64,000 nt of DNA, from contig NZ_JBDIVE010000001.1 in NCBI RefSeq assembly GCF_039631295.1, positions 124,001 through 188,000 of the forward strand, in the 5' to 3' direction. The position numbers and the translations under genes were made by a program. This document shows, in pieces, positions 24,591 through 32,407 of the stretch. This DNA is from Viridibacterium sediminicola. GTDB lineage: Bacteria > Pseudomonadota > Gammaproteobacteria > Burkholderiales > Rhodocyclaceae. How positions within the stretch are numbered: the stretch's first letter is position 1; each line of letters begins with the position of its first letter. The notes under the pieces were generated by a model. That model worked only from the letters and a program-made list of their open reading frames with translations. It did no database searches and was not told the origin of the DNA.

Positions 24591-26012
24591 TCAGTCCAGC
24601 TCTTCCTTGCCGCCGTCGATGCCCAGTTCCTGGATCTTGCGGGTGATGGTGTTGCGCCCGATCCCCAGGAGCTGTGCCGCTTCAACACGGCGCCCGCCCG
24701 TGGTGGCCAGGGCACGCATGATCAGCGCTTTCTCGAACTCGCGGTTGAGACGGTCATAGACCTCGCCCGGCGCCACCGCCAGCAAGCGGTCGGCTTCAGC
24801 ATTCAGCGCGGAGAGCCAGTCGCCGGAGAGTGCGGTCGGCGTCGCGCTGGGCGTCGCTTCGCGAATCTCGGAAGGCAGATCGGCCAGATCGACCATCTGC
24901 CCCGGCGCCATCACCGTCAGCCAGTGACAGAGGTTTTCGAGCTGGCGCACATTGCCGGGGAAATCCAGGGTCTGGATGTGTTTGACCGCCGCCTCGGTGA
25001 GGCGCTTGGATTCCACACCCAGCTGCTGCGCGCTCTGCGCGAGGAAATGGCGGGTCAGGATGGAGACGTCTTCACGGCGCTCGCGCAAAGGCGGCAGGCG
25101 CAAACGGATGACGTTGAGGCGGTGGAACAAGTCTTCGCGGAACTGACCTTCGCGCACGCGCTGATCCAGATTCTGGTGGGTCGCGGCAATCACGCGCACA
25201 TTGGCCTTGACCGGCGTATGGCCACCAACGCGGTAGAAGTGGCCGTCGGAGAGCACGCGCAAGAGACGCGTCTGCAACTCGGCTGGCATATCGCCGATTT
25301 CGTCGAGGAACAAGGTGCCGCCCTCGGCCTGCTCGAAGCGGCCGCGCCGCTGCGCGGTGGCGCCGGTGAAGGAGCCACGCTCGTGGCCGAACAGCTCGGA
25401 TTCAAGCAGATCACGCGGAATCGCCGCCGTGTTGATCGCCACGAAAGGCCCTTCCTTGCGCGGGCTGTGACGATGCAGGGCACGCGCCACCAGCTCCTTG
25501 CCGGTACCGGATTCGCCATTGATCAGCACCGTGGCATGTGACTGCGAGAGACGGCCAATGGCGCGGAACACCTCCTGCATCGAGGGCGCCTGACCGAGGA
25601 TCTCGGGCACAGCAGTCACCTCTTCGACCGCGCCCGGATGATGCTTGCTCTCCTCCAGTGCGCGGCGCAGCAAGTCGATGGCCTGATCGACATCGAAAGG
25701 CTTGGGCAGGTATTCGAAGGCGCCGCCCTGGAAGGCCGCCACGGCACTATCCAGGTCGGTGTAGGCGGTCATGATGATGACCGGCAGCTGAGGATAGCGC
25801 TCCTTGGCTTTCTGCAGCAGCACCAGGCCGGATTCACCCGGCATATGGATATCGGACATCAGCACCTGGGGCGGCGTGGCATTCGACTCCAGCACCGCCA
25901 GCGCCTCGGTCGCCGAGGAAAAGCTGCGGAAGGCAATGTCTTCGCGGGCCAGGGCCTTTTCAAGCACCCAGCGAATGGAGCGGTCGTCGTCAACAATCCA
26001 GACAGGATTCAT
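24591..26012 (-). CDS. ntrC: Nitrogen regulator NtrC (NR(I)), sigma-54 activator
   Basis: 473-residue response regulator. The receiver domain has the DDD acidic pocket (residues 8-10) and the phosphorylated Asp54 (SDIHMPGESG). The AAA+ domain has Walker A GESGTGKE and the sigma-54 contact loop, which reads GSFTGA instead of the common GAFTGA. Walker B is LFLDEIGDMP. A Fis-type HTH (AAQLLGIGRNTITRKIQELGI) ends the protein. It is phosphorylated by NtrB under nitrogen limitation and then activates glnA and amt-type promoters. It follows ntrB by 67 bases. Targets with NtrC-like dyads are visible in this window (glnA, ntrB, amt). Confidence 0.97.
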   Translation of the reverse strand: MNPVWIVDDDRSIRWVLEKALAREDIAFRSFSSATEALAVLESNATPPQVLMSDIHMPGESGLVLLQKAKERYPQLPVIIMTAYTDLDSAVAAFQGGAFEYLPKPFDVDQAIDLLRRALEESKHHPGAVEEVTAVPEILGQAPSMQEVFRAIGRLSQSHATVLINGESGTGKELVARALHRHSPRKEGPFVAINTAAIPRDLLESELFGHERGSFTGATAQRRGRFEQAEGGTLFLDEIGDMPAELQTRLLRVLSDGHFYRVGGHTPVKANVRVIAATHQNLDQRVREGQFREDLFHRLNVIRLRLPPLRERREDVSILTRHFLAQSAQQLGVESKRLTEAAVKHIQTLDFPGNVRQLENLCHWLTVMAPGQMVDLADLPSEIREATPSATPTALSGDWLSALNAEADRLLAVAPGEVYDRLNREFEKALIMRALATTGGRRVEAAQLLGIGRNTITRKIQELGIDGGKEELD

Positions 26013-26079
26013 AAAAGGGTCCGTCGTTGTAGTCTGCTGTGATTAGCCAGCATGCGCTGCGCGCATGACAGGCCATACG

Positions 26080-27165
26080 TCAATTTGAATTCGGTTGGGT
26101 CAGCGGCAGCATGATGGTGAACACCGTCCTGCCGGCCACGCTTTCCAGATCAATGGTGCCTTGATGCTGCTCGACAAAGCTTTGCGCAATCGACAAGCCG
26201 AGACCGGAGCCACCCTCACGCCCCGAGACCAGCGGGTAGAAGATCTTGTCACGAATCTCGTCCGGAATACCCGGGCCGTTGTCGATCACCTGCAATTCCA
26301 ATGCCAACTTGTGGCGGCGCTTGGCCAGCGTGACCTGCCGCGCCGCGCGCGTGCGCAACACGATCTCGCCTTCGCCATCCATGGCCTGGGCGGCGTTGCG
26401 GGCGATGTTGAGCACAGCCTGGATCAGCTGCTCGCGGTCCGCCGTCACCTGCGGCAGGCTGACATCATAATCGCGCCGCATACTGACCGAAGGAAATTCG
26501 GCCTGCACCAGGCGCAACACACGTTCGAGCACATCGTGAATATTGAGCACGATGGGCCGCATCATGCGATGCGAATTGAGCAGGCGGTTCATCAAATCCT
26601 GCAGGCGATCAGCCTCTGCAATGATCACCTGGGTGTACTCGCGCCACTGCGGATCATCGAGTTCGCGCTCCAGCAATTGCGCCGAACCACGGATGCCGCC
26701 GAGCGGATTCTTGATCTCATGGGCGAGATTGCGGATCAGCTCGCGATTGGCCTGTTGCTGCTCGATCAGCCGCTCTTCACGCGCCACGCGCAGCTGCGCA
26801 TCAATCGGCCGGAATTCCAGCAGCAAGCGCGCCGGCGACAGATCGACCGGAGTCACCGTGCAATCGAGATGCAATGAGGTGCGATGCACGCGGCGGATCA
26901 CCACGTTCTGACCGGTATAGCTCCAGTTGTGGGCCAGTGCGCTATCCAGCGCCGCCTTCAAACCCGTGGTATCGCCAAGCAAGGGCAGCAAGGCACGACC
27001 CAGCGCTTGCCGGTTACCGACGGCAAACAGATTCTCGGCGGCTGCATTGATGTAGCAGACCGTCAAGGAGTTATCCACCATGATGATGGCGGAGGACAGC
27101 AGTTCCAGACCCTGGGTCTTCTCGGAAAAGTGCTGTGAAGGCAGTGGTGCGCTAGGAGGGCTCAT
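26080..27165 (-). CDS. ntrB: Nitrogen-sensing histidine kinase NtrB (NR(II))
   Basis: 361-residue soluble kinase/phosphatase of NtrC that is controlled by PII proteins. An N-terminal PAS domain (about 20-130) is followed by the H-box LAHEIKNPLGGIRGSAQLLE. The N-box and G-boxes are DNGPGIPDEIRDKIFYPLVSGREGGSGLGLSIAQ. There are no membrane segments, as expected. The start at 27165 (MSPPSAPLPSQHF) follows a weak AGGGA; the upstream in-frame ATG gives residues without homology. Two NtrC-like dyads lie 42 and 94 bases upstream of the start, suggesting autoregulation. Confidence 0.95.
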   Translation of the reverse strand: MSPPSAPLPSQHFSEKTQGLELLSSAIIMVDNSLTVCYINAAAENLFAVGNRQALGRALLPLLGDTTGLKAALDSALAHNWSYTGQNVVIRRVHRTSLHLDCTVTPVDLSPARLLLEFRPIDAQLRVAREERLIEQQQANRELIRNLAHEIKNPLGGIRGSAQLLERELDDPQWREYTQVIIAEADRLQDLMNRLLNSHRMMRPIVLNIHDVLERVLRLVQAEFPSVSMRRDYDVSLPQVTADREQLIQAVLNIARNAAQAMDGEGEIVLRTRAARQVTLAKRRHKLALELQVIDNGPGIPDEIRDKIFYPLVSGREGGSGLGLSIAQSFVEQHQGTIDLESVAGRTVFTIMLPLTQPNSN

Positions 27166-27198
27166 ATTCCCTGTTGCAGAGCAAGAATTACGCCATCG

Positions 27199-27267
27199 CG
27201 CACCCGAGTGGCGCAAACCTCAGGGCGCGGGCACGCATCAGACGAATCAGAGCACAATCGCGGTGCC
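27199..27267 (-). promoter_or_regulatory. Two NtrC-like dyads upstream of ntrB
   Basis: CGCACCCGAGTGGCGCA (27199-27215) and AGCACAATCGCGGTGCC (27251-27267) both fit the NtrC pattern GCAC-N7-GTGC, the second exactly and the first with one change in the core. Their centres are 52 bases apart, five helical turns. The proximal dyad is only 42 bases from the ntrB ATG, a position that suggests repression, as at the E. coli glnL promoter. Confidence 0.5.
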
Positions 27268-27271
27268 CGCA

Positions 27272-27757
27272 TCAGCGGGTATTCCCCAGTTCGGCCTTGA
27301 GTTTGTTGATATTGGTCTCGTGCTGCAGCAGCTCTTCACGCAAAGCATTCTGGCGCGCCTGGTATTTGGGCGTCGTACGTTCCTGCGGCGCAGCCTGTTC
27401 TATCTCTCGCTGATTCTTGCGCGCCTCGTCCAGCAGGCGCTGCTCAGTGGCCAGCTCCTGCTCGAGTATGCGGCGCCGGTTGCTGTCGCGATCGCGCTGC
27501 TGCGCGCCATCCACTCGCGGGAAATCCGCTGGCGAAGAGCCTCCGCCACTTGCTGCGCGCTTGGGTGAGGACAGTGTGGGCGCGCTACCGCCAGAAGGCA
27601 GATCGCGCGACAGCAGACTGCAGCCTTTCTGGCCGCGCGGTTTGTCATTCGTATAGGTCACACGGCCCGCCTCGTCGACACACTTATACACGTCGGCGCA
27701 GGCCAGACCAGGCAGCAAGGCAAACAGCAAAACAAGCTGGAGACACAGGGATTTCAT
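27272..27757 (-). CDS. DUF4124-domain secreted protein
   Basis: 161 residues. A signal peptide (MKSLCLQLVLLFALLPGLACA) precedes a DUF4124 domain (DVYKCVDEAGRVTYTNDKP), a short exported module of unknown function with two conserved Cys (here in YKCVD and KGCSL). The remainder is a charged, predicted coiled coil (RDRDSNRRRILEQELATEQRLLDEARKNQREIE and on to the C terminus). Such proteins commonly sit between glnA and ntrB in betaproteobacteria. A direct role in nitrogen control has not been shown to my knowledge. Confidence 0.85.
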   Translation of the reverse strand: MKSLCLQLVLLFALLPGLACADVYKCVDEAGRVTYTNDKPRGQKGCSLLSRDLPSGGSAPTLSSPKRAASGGGSSPADFPRVDGAQQRDRDSNRRRILEQELATEQRLLDEARKNQREIEQAAPQERTTPKYQARQNALREELLQHETNINKLKAELGNTR

Positions 27758-27840
27758 GGCAAGCGGAGGAATGGGGGCGCAGCCGAGTGTAGGGTGATGC
27801 GCGAAAAAAGCAAGCCAAGACCCGCTCTGCGGCAGCCATG

Positions 27841-27870
27841 AAAAAAGGACGGGTCACCCCGTCCTTTTTT
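27841..27870 (-). terminator. Strong Rho-independent terminator after glnA
   Basis: A 13-bp perfect stem (AAAAAAGGACGGG at 27841-27853, CCCGTCCTTTTTT at 27858-27870) with a 4-base loop and U-tract. It lies 32 bases after the glnA stop and isolates glnA from the DUF4124-ntrBC genes downstream. Confidence 0.92.
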
Positions 27871-27902
27871 GTCTTGAACCAGCGCCCCGAGGGGCGCGCA
27901 GA

Positions 27903-29315
27903 TCAAACCGAGTAGTACATCTCGAATTCGACCGGCGTGGTGGTCATGCGCAGACGATTCACGTCTTCCATCTTCAGATCGATGTAGGACGAGATGAAGT
28001 CTTCGCTGAACACACCGCCAACGGTCAGGAAGGCGTGATCCTTCTTCAGGTTGTCCAGCGCTTCTTCCAGGCTGGCGCAAACGGTCGGGATCAGTGCATC
28101 TTCTTCCGGCGGCAGGTCGTACAGGTTCTTGTCAGCCGGATCGCCCGGGTGAATCTTGTTCGCCACGCCATCCAGACCGGCCATCATCAGTGCAGCAAAG
28201 CACAGATAGGGGTTTGCACCCGGATCCGGGAAGCGGGTTTCGATACGGCGCGCCTTGTCGCTATGCACGAACGGAATACGGATCGAAGCCGAACGATTCT
28301 TGGCCGAGTAAGCCAGCTTGACCGGCGCTTCGTAGTGCGGCACGAGGCGCTTGTACGAGTTGGTCAGCGGGTTGGTGATGGCATTCAGCGCCTTGGCGTG
28401 CTTAATGATGCCGCCGATGTAGTACAGCGCGAACTCGGACAGGCCGGCATAGCCATTGCCTGCGAACAGGTTCTTGCCATCCTTCCAGATCGACTGGTGA
28501 ACGTGCATACCGGAACCGTTGTCGCCAACGATGGGCTTGGGCATGAAGGTCGCGGTCTTGCCGTACTGGTGTGCAACGTTGTGCACGATGTACTTAAGCA
28601 GCTGGGTTTGGTCAGCGCGGCGCACCAGGGTGTTGAACTTGGTGCCGATTTCGTTCTGACCGGCCGTTGCCACTTCGTGGTGATGCACTTCAACCGGCAC
28701 GCCAGCGGCTTCGAGCAGCAGCACCATTTGCGCGCGCATGTCGTTGAAGGAATCAACCGGGGGAACCGGGAAGTAACCACCCTTCACCGACGGCCGGTGA
28801 CCGGTGTTGCCGCCTTCGAACTTCTCGTTCGAGGCCCAGGCACCTTCTTCAGCGTGGATCTTGACGTAGGAGCCGGACATATCGGTCTTCCACTCGACTG
28901 CGTCGAAGATGAAGAATTCGGGTTCCGGACCGAAGAAAGCGGTGTCACCAATACCGGAGGACTTCAGGTAAGCCTCGGCGCGGTTGGCGATGGAGCGCGG
29001 GTCACGGTCGTAACCCTTGCCGTCGGACGGCTCAACGACGTCACAGGTGAGCACCAGCGTGGTTTCATCGAAGAACGGGTCGATGAAGGCGGTGCTCGGG
29101 TCCGGCATCAGCTGCATGTCGGAGGCCTGAATACCCTTCCAGCCAGCGATGGACGAACCATCGAATGCATGCCCTTCAGTGAACTTGTCTTCAGAGAACG
29201 CGCTGATGGGCACGCCAACGTGCTGTTCCTTGCCGCGAGTATCGGTGAAGCGGAAATCAACAAACTTGACGTCGTTTTCCTTGATCAGCTTGAGCACGTC
29301 TTGAGAGGTCGTCAT
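27903..29315 (-). CDS. glnA: Glutamine synthetase type I
   Basis: 470-residue dodecameric GS-I. It makes glutamine from glutamate, ammonia and ATP, the main ammonia-assimilation step with GltBD. Catalytic blocks are present: FDGSSIAGWKGIQASDM near residue 50, PEPEFFIFDAVEW, NGSGMHVHQSIWKDG and the NRSASIRIP loop. The adenylylation tyrosine (about Tyr399) is in NLYDLPPEE, so GlnE control is expected. The start at 29315 (MTTSQDVLKLIKEND) fits the family; an upstream in-frame ATG does not. A sigma-54 promoter and NtrC-like sites lie upstream, and a strong terminator follows. Confidence 0.98.
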   Translation of the reverse strand: MTTSQDVLKLIKENDVKFVDFRFTDTRGKEQHVGVPISAFSEDKFTEGHAFDGSSIAGWKGIQASDMQLMPDPSTAFIDPFFDETTLVLTCDVVEPSDGKGYDRDPRSIANRAEAYLKSSGIGDTAFFGPEPEFFIFDAVEWKTDMSGSYVKIHAEEGAWASNEKFEGGNTGHRPSVKGGYFPVPPVDSFNDMRAQMVLLLEAAGVPVEVHHHEVATAGQNEIGTKFNTLVRRADQTQLLKYIVHNVAHQYGKTATFMPKPIVGDNGSGMHVHQSIWKDGKNLFAGNGYAGLSEFALYYIGGIIKHAKALNAITNPLTNSYKRLVPHYEAPVKLAYSAKNRSASIRIPFVHSDKARRIETRFPDPGANPYLCFAALMMAGLDGVANKIHPGDPADKNLYDLPPEEDALIPTVCASLEEALDNLKKDHAFLTVGGVFSEDFISSYIDLKMEDVNRLRMTTTPVEFEMYYSV

Positions 29316-29449
29316 ATACACTCCAAAAAAGAGAATTGAACCAGTTAAGCGGTGAAAACCTGTTTGCCTGTCAGCTTCCGCGCACTGCCGATGCGAAAGC
29401 ACACCAGAGACAAGAGTCCTTGCTGGTAGCGGGTAATCGGAAAACTGGA

Positions 29450-29465
29450 AGCATTTAACATGCCA
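29450..29465 (-). promoter_or_regulatory. Sigma-54 promoter of glnA
   Basis: The minus strand reads TGGCATGTTAAATGCT. It matches the -24/-12 consensus TGGCAYRNNNNTTGCW with a single change (ATGC for TTGC) and keeps the essential GG-N10-GC. Transcription would start near 29439, about 123 bases before the glnA ATG. Confidence 0.78.
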
Positions 29466-29583
29466 CGGGTTCGATTACGCCTTGCTTACAGATCGAGGCG
29501 CATTGTGCCACAGACCATGCCCTATCAAAGGGCATCCCGCGCGACATAAGGCCGCACAAAACAGGCGCACCGACACTTTTTGA

Positions 29584-29618
29584 CGCACCAATTCGGAGCA
29601 TTGCACCGCAGCGGCGCG
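29584..29618 (-). promoter_or_regulatory. NtrC-like enhancer sites of glnA
   Basis: The minus strand reads TGCTCCGAATTGGTGCG at 29584-29600. It shares TGC-CC-A--TGGTGC with the enterobacterial glnA site TGCACCAACATGGTGCT. A second dyad, TGCACCGCAGCGGCGCG on the plus strand, lies at 29602-29618. Centres are 18 bases apart and about 150-170 bases upstream of the predicted start site, a normal enhancer distance. Confidence 0.6.
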
Positions 29619-29622
29619 GCGA

Positions 29623-29651
29623 TTGTCGCCCGCAAGCTGACAGCGCATACT
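29623..29651 (+). promoter_or_regulatory. Candidate sigma-70 promoter of the rhodanese gene
   Basis: TTGTCG (29623-29628), a 17-base spacer and CATACT (29646-29651); each element is a 4/6 match. The predicted start would be near 29658, about 28 bases before the ATG. Confidence 0.35.
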
Positions 29652-29685
29652 CTCGCCTGCTAGCCAACACCTATCCAGACTCAAG

Positions 29686-30138
29686 ATGAAAGAGATCAGC
29701 GACATCCTCAAACTGGCCCACGACCGCGCCAGCCAGCTCAAACTGCCGTATCAGGGCGCCCTCACGCCCAGCGAGGCACATGCCCTGGTGACGCAGAATG
29801 CGCAAGCGCGCATCATCGACGTCCGCACCCGTGCCGAGCTGGACTGGGTCGGCCGGATTCCGGGCGCGCTGGAGATCGAGTGGAATTCCTGGCCGGGCAG
29901 CCAGCCCAATCCGCTGTTCCTCGAGCAGCTGCGCAAGCAGCACGCCAGCGACGCGCCGGCGCTGTTCATCTGCCGCAGCGGTGCGCGCTCGCACGCTGCC
30001 GCCTCGGCCGCGCACGAGGCCGGCTTTGCAGCCTGCTACAACATCCTCGAAGGCTTCGAGGGTGACAAGGACGTCAACGCCCATCGCGGCAATATCGGTG
30101 GCTGGCGTCACGCCGGCTTGCCCTGGACCCAGTCCTGA
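29686..30138 (+). CDS. Single-domain rhodanese-like sulfurtransferase
   Basis: 150-residue rhodanese homology domain. It can carry a persulfide on its active-site cysteine, Cys96, in the loop CRSGARS. RIIDVRTRAELDWVGRIPGALEIEW is the typical front half. The GGWRHAGLPW ending is common in this subgroup, which pairs with diverse sulfur-transfer tasks. There is no signal peptide, so it is cytoplasmic. It is transcribed divergently from glnA and ends 98 bases before nadA on the same strand. No specific pathway is indicated. Confidence 0.92.
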   Translation: MKEISDILKLAHDRASQLKLPYQGALTPSEAHALVTQNAQARIIDVRTRAELDWVGRIPGALEIEWNSWPGSQPNPLFLEQLRKQHASDAPALFICRSGARSHAAASAAHEAGFAACYNILEGFEGDKDVNAHRGNIGGWRHAGLPWTQS

Positions 30139-30236
30139 ACCGAGGACGCACCCAGCGCCCATCCCAGACACGGGCGGCTGATGGATAATCGCCGCCAACG
30201 CGTGCGTGCAGCACGCCCCACGTAGCAGAGCTCAAC

Positions 30237-31337
30237 ATGCAAACCGCCACTATTTCCTTTGACCGCTTCAACCAGCTTCAGGATGCCGATGCGCACGAAC
30301 GCATCCGCGCCGCCAAGGCCGCGCTGGGCAAACGCGTCACCCTGCTGGTGCACCACTACCAGCGCGCCGACGTCTACCAGCATCATGACCTGACCGGCGA
30401 TTCGCTCAAGCTCTCGCGCCTGGCCTCCGAGTCAGACGCCGAATTCATCGTCTTCTGCGGCGTGCACTTCATGGCTGAAGTCGCCGACATCCTCTCCAAG
30501 CCCGAACAGATCGCCATCCTGCCCGACCTGGCGGCAGGCTGTTCGATGGCCGATATGGCCAATCTGGCCAAGGTCGAGCGCAGCTGGCGCGAGCTCAGCG
30601 AAGTGCTGGGCAATTGCGATGAGCTGATCACTCCGGTCACCTATATCAATTCGGCCGCCGATCTGAAGGCCTTCTGCGGCCAGCATGGCGGCATCGTCTG
30701 CACGTCGAGCAATGCACCGAAAATTCTCGATTGGAGCTTCGCCCAGCGCGAGAAGATCCTGTTCTTCCCGGACCAGCATCTGGGGCGCTGGACCGGCCAC
30801 CAGATGGGCATCGCGCTTGACGAGATGATCGTCTGGGATCCGGACCTGCCCTTCGGCGGCCACAGCCCGGAAGCGATCCGCAAGGCCAGGATGCTGCTGT
30901 GGAAAGGCCACTGCTCGGTGCACCAGATGTTCCAGCCGGCGCACATCATCAAGTGGCGCAACCAGCATCCGGACGGCTTCGTCATCTCGCATCCGGAATC
31001 CGCTTTTGAAGTCTGCAAGCAGTCTGATTTTGTCGGCTCCACCGAATACATCCTCAAGACCGTCAAGGACGCCGCCCCCAATACCAAGTGGCTGGTCGGC
31101 ACCGAGCTGAACCTCGTCAATCGCCTGGCGGAAGAGGTCAAGCACGAAGGCAAGCTGGTGCAGTTCATGTCACCGACGGTGTGCATGTGTTCGACCATGC
31201 AGCGCATCGACCCGCAGCACCTGGCCTGGACACTGGAAAACCTGGTCGCTGGCAAAGTGGTCAATCGCATCACCGTGCCGCAAGACGAAGCCGTGCTGGC
31301 CAAACTGGCGCTGGAGCGCATGCTGGCAGTCTCTTGA
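30237..31337 (+). CDS. nadA: Quinolinate synthase
   Basis: 366-residue [4Fe-4S] enzyme that condenses iminoaspartate with dihydroxyacetone phosphate to quinolinate in de novo NAD synthesis. The three cluster cysteines are in the expected places: Cys102 (AAGCSMADM), Cys155 (GGIVCTSSNA) and the C-terminal SPTVCMCSTMQ stretch. VTLLVHHYQRADVYQHHDLTGDS is the family N-terminal motif. Length is normal. Its partners nadB and nadC are not in the window. Confidence 0.97.
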   Translation: MQTATISFDRFNQLQDADAHERIRAAKAALGKRVTLLVHHYQRADVYQHHDLTGDSLKLSRLASESDAEFIVFCGVHFMAEVADILSKPEQIAILPDLAAGCSMADMANLAKVERSWRELSEVLGNCDELITPVTYINSAADLKAFCGQHGGIVCTSSNAPKILDWSFAQREKILFFPDQHLGRWTGHQMGIALDEMIVWDPDLPFGGHSPEAIRKARMLLWKGHCSVHQMFQPAHIIKWRNQHPDGFVISHPESAFEVCKQSDFVGSTEYILKTVKDAAPNTKWLVGTELNLVNRLAEEVKHEGKLVQFMSPTVCMCSTMQRIDPQHLAWTLENLVAGKVVNRITVPQDEAVLAKLALERMLAVS

Positions 31338-31450
31338 GAAGAACCTGCCCTTTAGGGCATATCCTCGCATTCGTTTCGCCAAGCCTGTTTTAGACTGCTT
31401 CGGTGGCGTTATGTCGATGCCATGTCGAGTAAGCAACCCTGGGAGAGAAC

Positions 31451-31729
31451 ATGAGTGACAAGACTGAGCGCGAGGACGGCGGCCTGCCGGGCTCGAACTG
31501 GGCATTGGCAATGAGCATCCAGAATGCAAGACGTGCCCGTTTGAAAATCAGCGGCAACAGCCTGTTCGCAGATGGCGGCCCCGGCGGCGGTGATGGTGAC
31601 GGCGGCGGCGGCACGGGTGGCGGTGACGACAGCGACGGCGACAGCGACGGCGATAGCGGCGGCGATAGCGGCGGTGATGGCGGCGGCGGCGGTGATGGCG
31701 GCAGTGATGGTGGCGGCAGCGACAACTGA
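31451..31729 (+). CDS. Small protein with Gly/Asp/Ser tail; candidate modification substrate
   Basis: 92 residues with a strong Shine-Dalgarno (GGGAGAG) before the ATG. Residues 1-40 are an ordinary-looking, mixed-charge segment that includes NWALAMSIQNARRARLKISG. Residues 41-92 consist almost only of Gly (29), Asp (14) and Ser (6), with no Cys, in units such as DGDS, GGDS and GGDGG. There is no signal peptide or membrane helix. The two-part structure (leader-like head, low-complexity tail) and the location directly before an Fe/2-oxoglutarate oxygenase and an HD-like protein suggest a peptide or protein that is hydroxylated or cleaved. That is inference; I do not recognise the family. The repetitive codons argue for coding, since the other frames give no sensible composition. 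Confidence 0.65.
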   Translation: MSDKTEREDGGLPGSNWALAMSIQNARRARLKISGNSLFADGGPGGGDGDGGGGTGGGDDSDGDSDGDSGGDSGGDGGGGGDGGSDGGGSDN

Positions 31730-31740
31730 GCACCTGCCCC

Positions 31741-31772
31741 ACGGAGCTGCCGCATGCGCGTGGCAGCTCCGT
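31741..31772 (+). other. 11-bp hairpin between the small-protein gene and the oxygenase gene
   Basis: ACGGAGCTGCC (31741-31751) pairs perfectly with GGCAGCTCCGT (31762-31772) around a 10-base loop. No U-tract follows. It lies 11 bases after the small-protein stop and 28 bases before the oxygenase ATG. It could stabilise the upstream message or act as a partial terminator, so that the first gene is made in excess. Confidence 0.6.
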
Positions 31773-31800
31773 CTCTGACGACCTACCCCCGAAAGCCCCC

Positions 31801-32397
31801 ATGACCACGCCAGCCCTCGCCTTTGGCGATGTCCGCATTCAGGACGATTTCATTCCCCCCGCACTACACAGCGAACTGGTGCGCTTTTTCCAGGAACCGA
31901 TCTGGTTTTACGGCTGGAAATCCAATGCCGGCAACAAGCAGGCGCCCAATTCGCACTGGAACGTATTCTTCGCAGGCAACATGAGCAAAAGCCCCGCTGT
32001 CGATTGCGAAGCCGAGCTGATGGAAAACGCGTTCTTCCAGCCCATCCAGGCGCTGTGGCAATTACTCAAGGCTGGCCCACTGGCCGGCCATATTCCCGTG
32101 CGCATTTATGCCAATGCCCACACCTACGGTACGGATGGCTACGTACACACCGATTCCGAAGACCCCAACTACTACTCCACCGTGGTCTATCTGCACCCGC
32201 AGTGGCACCCCAACTGGGCGGGCGAAACGGTGTTCTTCACGCAGGACAAGTCCGACATCACGCGCGCGGTGTTCCCCAAACCCGGCCGCATCGTGAGCTT
32301 TCACGGCGCCGTGCCGCATTGCGCCCGCCCACTGTCGCGCGACTGCGGCGCCTTGCGGGTCTGCCTGGTGTTCAAGACCCTGCTGCCCGCAGCCTGA
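31801..32397 (+). CDS. 2-oxoglutarate/Fe(II)-dependent oxygenase, prolyl-4-hydroxylase type
   Basis: 198 residues with the double-stranded beta-helix pattern of the 2OG-Fe(II) superfamily. The iron ligands are His116 and Asp118 (VHTD) and probably His173 (VPHCARPLS). Arg186 (ALRVCLVF) is placed to bind 2-oxoglutarate. Conserved surroundings include YSTVVYLHPQWHPNWAGETVFF and PGRIVSFHGAVPH. Family members hydroxylate protein side chains or small molecules. There is no signal peptide. It lies 71 bases after the Gly/Asp-rich protein gene and 10 bases before the HD-like gene, so the three probably form one operon. Hydroxylation of the neighbour's Asp, Ser or Pro residues is a hypothesis only. Confidence 0.85.
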   Translation: MTTPALAFGDVRIQDDFIPPALHSELVRFFQEPIWFYGWKSNAGNKQAPNSHWNVFFAGNMSKSPAVDCEAELMENAFFQPIQALWQLLKAGPLAGHIPVRIYANAHTYGTDGYVHTDSEDPNYYSTVVYLHPQWHPNWAGETVFFTQDKSDITRAVFPKPGRIVSFHGAVPHCARPLSRDCGALRVCLVFKTLLPAA

Positions 32398-32407
32398 GCG
32401 CACGCCA

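Larger units (their letters stand above)
29316..29685. other. 370-base divergent control region between glnA and the rhodanese gene
   Basis: No gene is visible here. From the glnA side it holds a leader of about 120 bases, the sigma-54 promoter, a small palindrome ATGCCC-N7-GGGCAT (29517-29535) and the NtrC-like sites. A candidate sigma-70 promoter for the rhodanese gene lies at the other end. GCACC recurs three times at an exact 18-base spacing (29567, 29585, 29603). The rest shows nothing recognisable. Confidence 0.7.

Noticed and set aside
28035..29339. A 434-codon open frame opposite glnA
   Set aside because: Shadow frame; glnA on the other strand is fully conserved.
29500..29520. TGGCACAATGCGCC on the minus strand as a second sigma-54 promoter of glnA
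   Set aside because: The GC element is not 10 bases after GG; only the match at 29450-29465 has correct spacing.
31560..31729. GGCGGT/GGCGAC-rich stretch as a microsatellite or CRISPR-like repeat
   Set aside because: Units vary in length and sequence, no spacers exist, and the pattern is explained by Gly/Asp codons in one frame.
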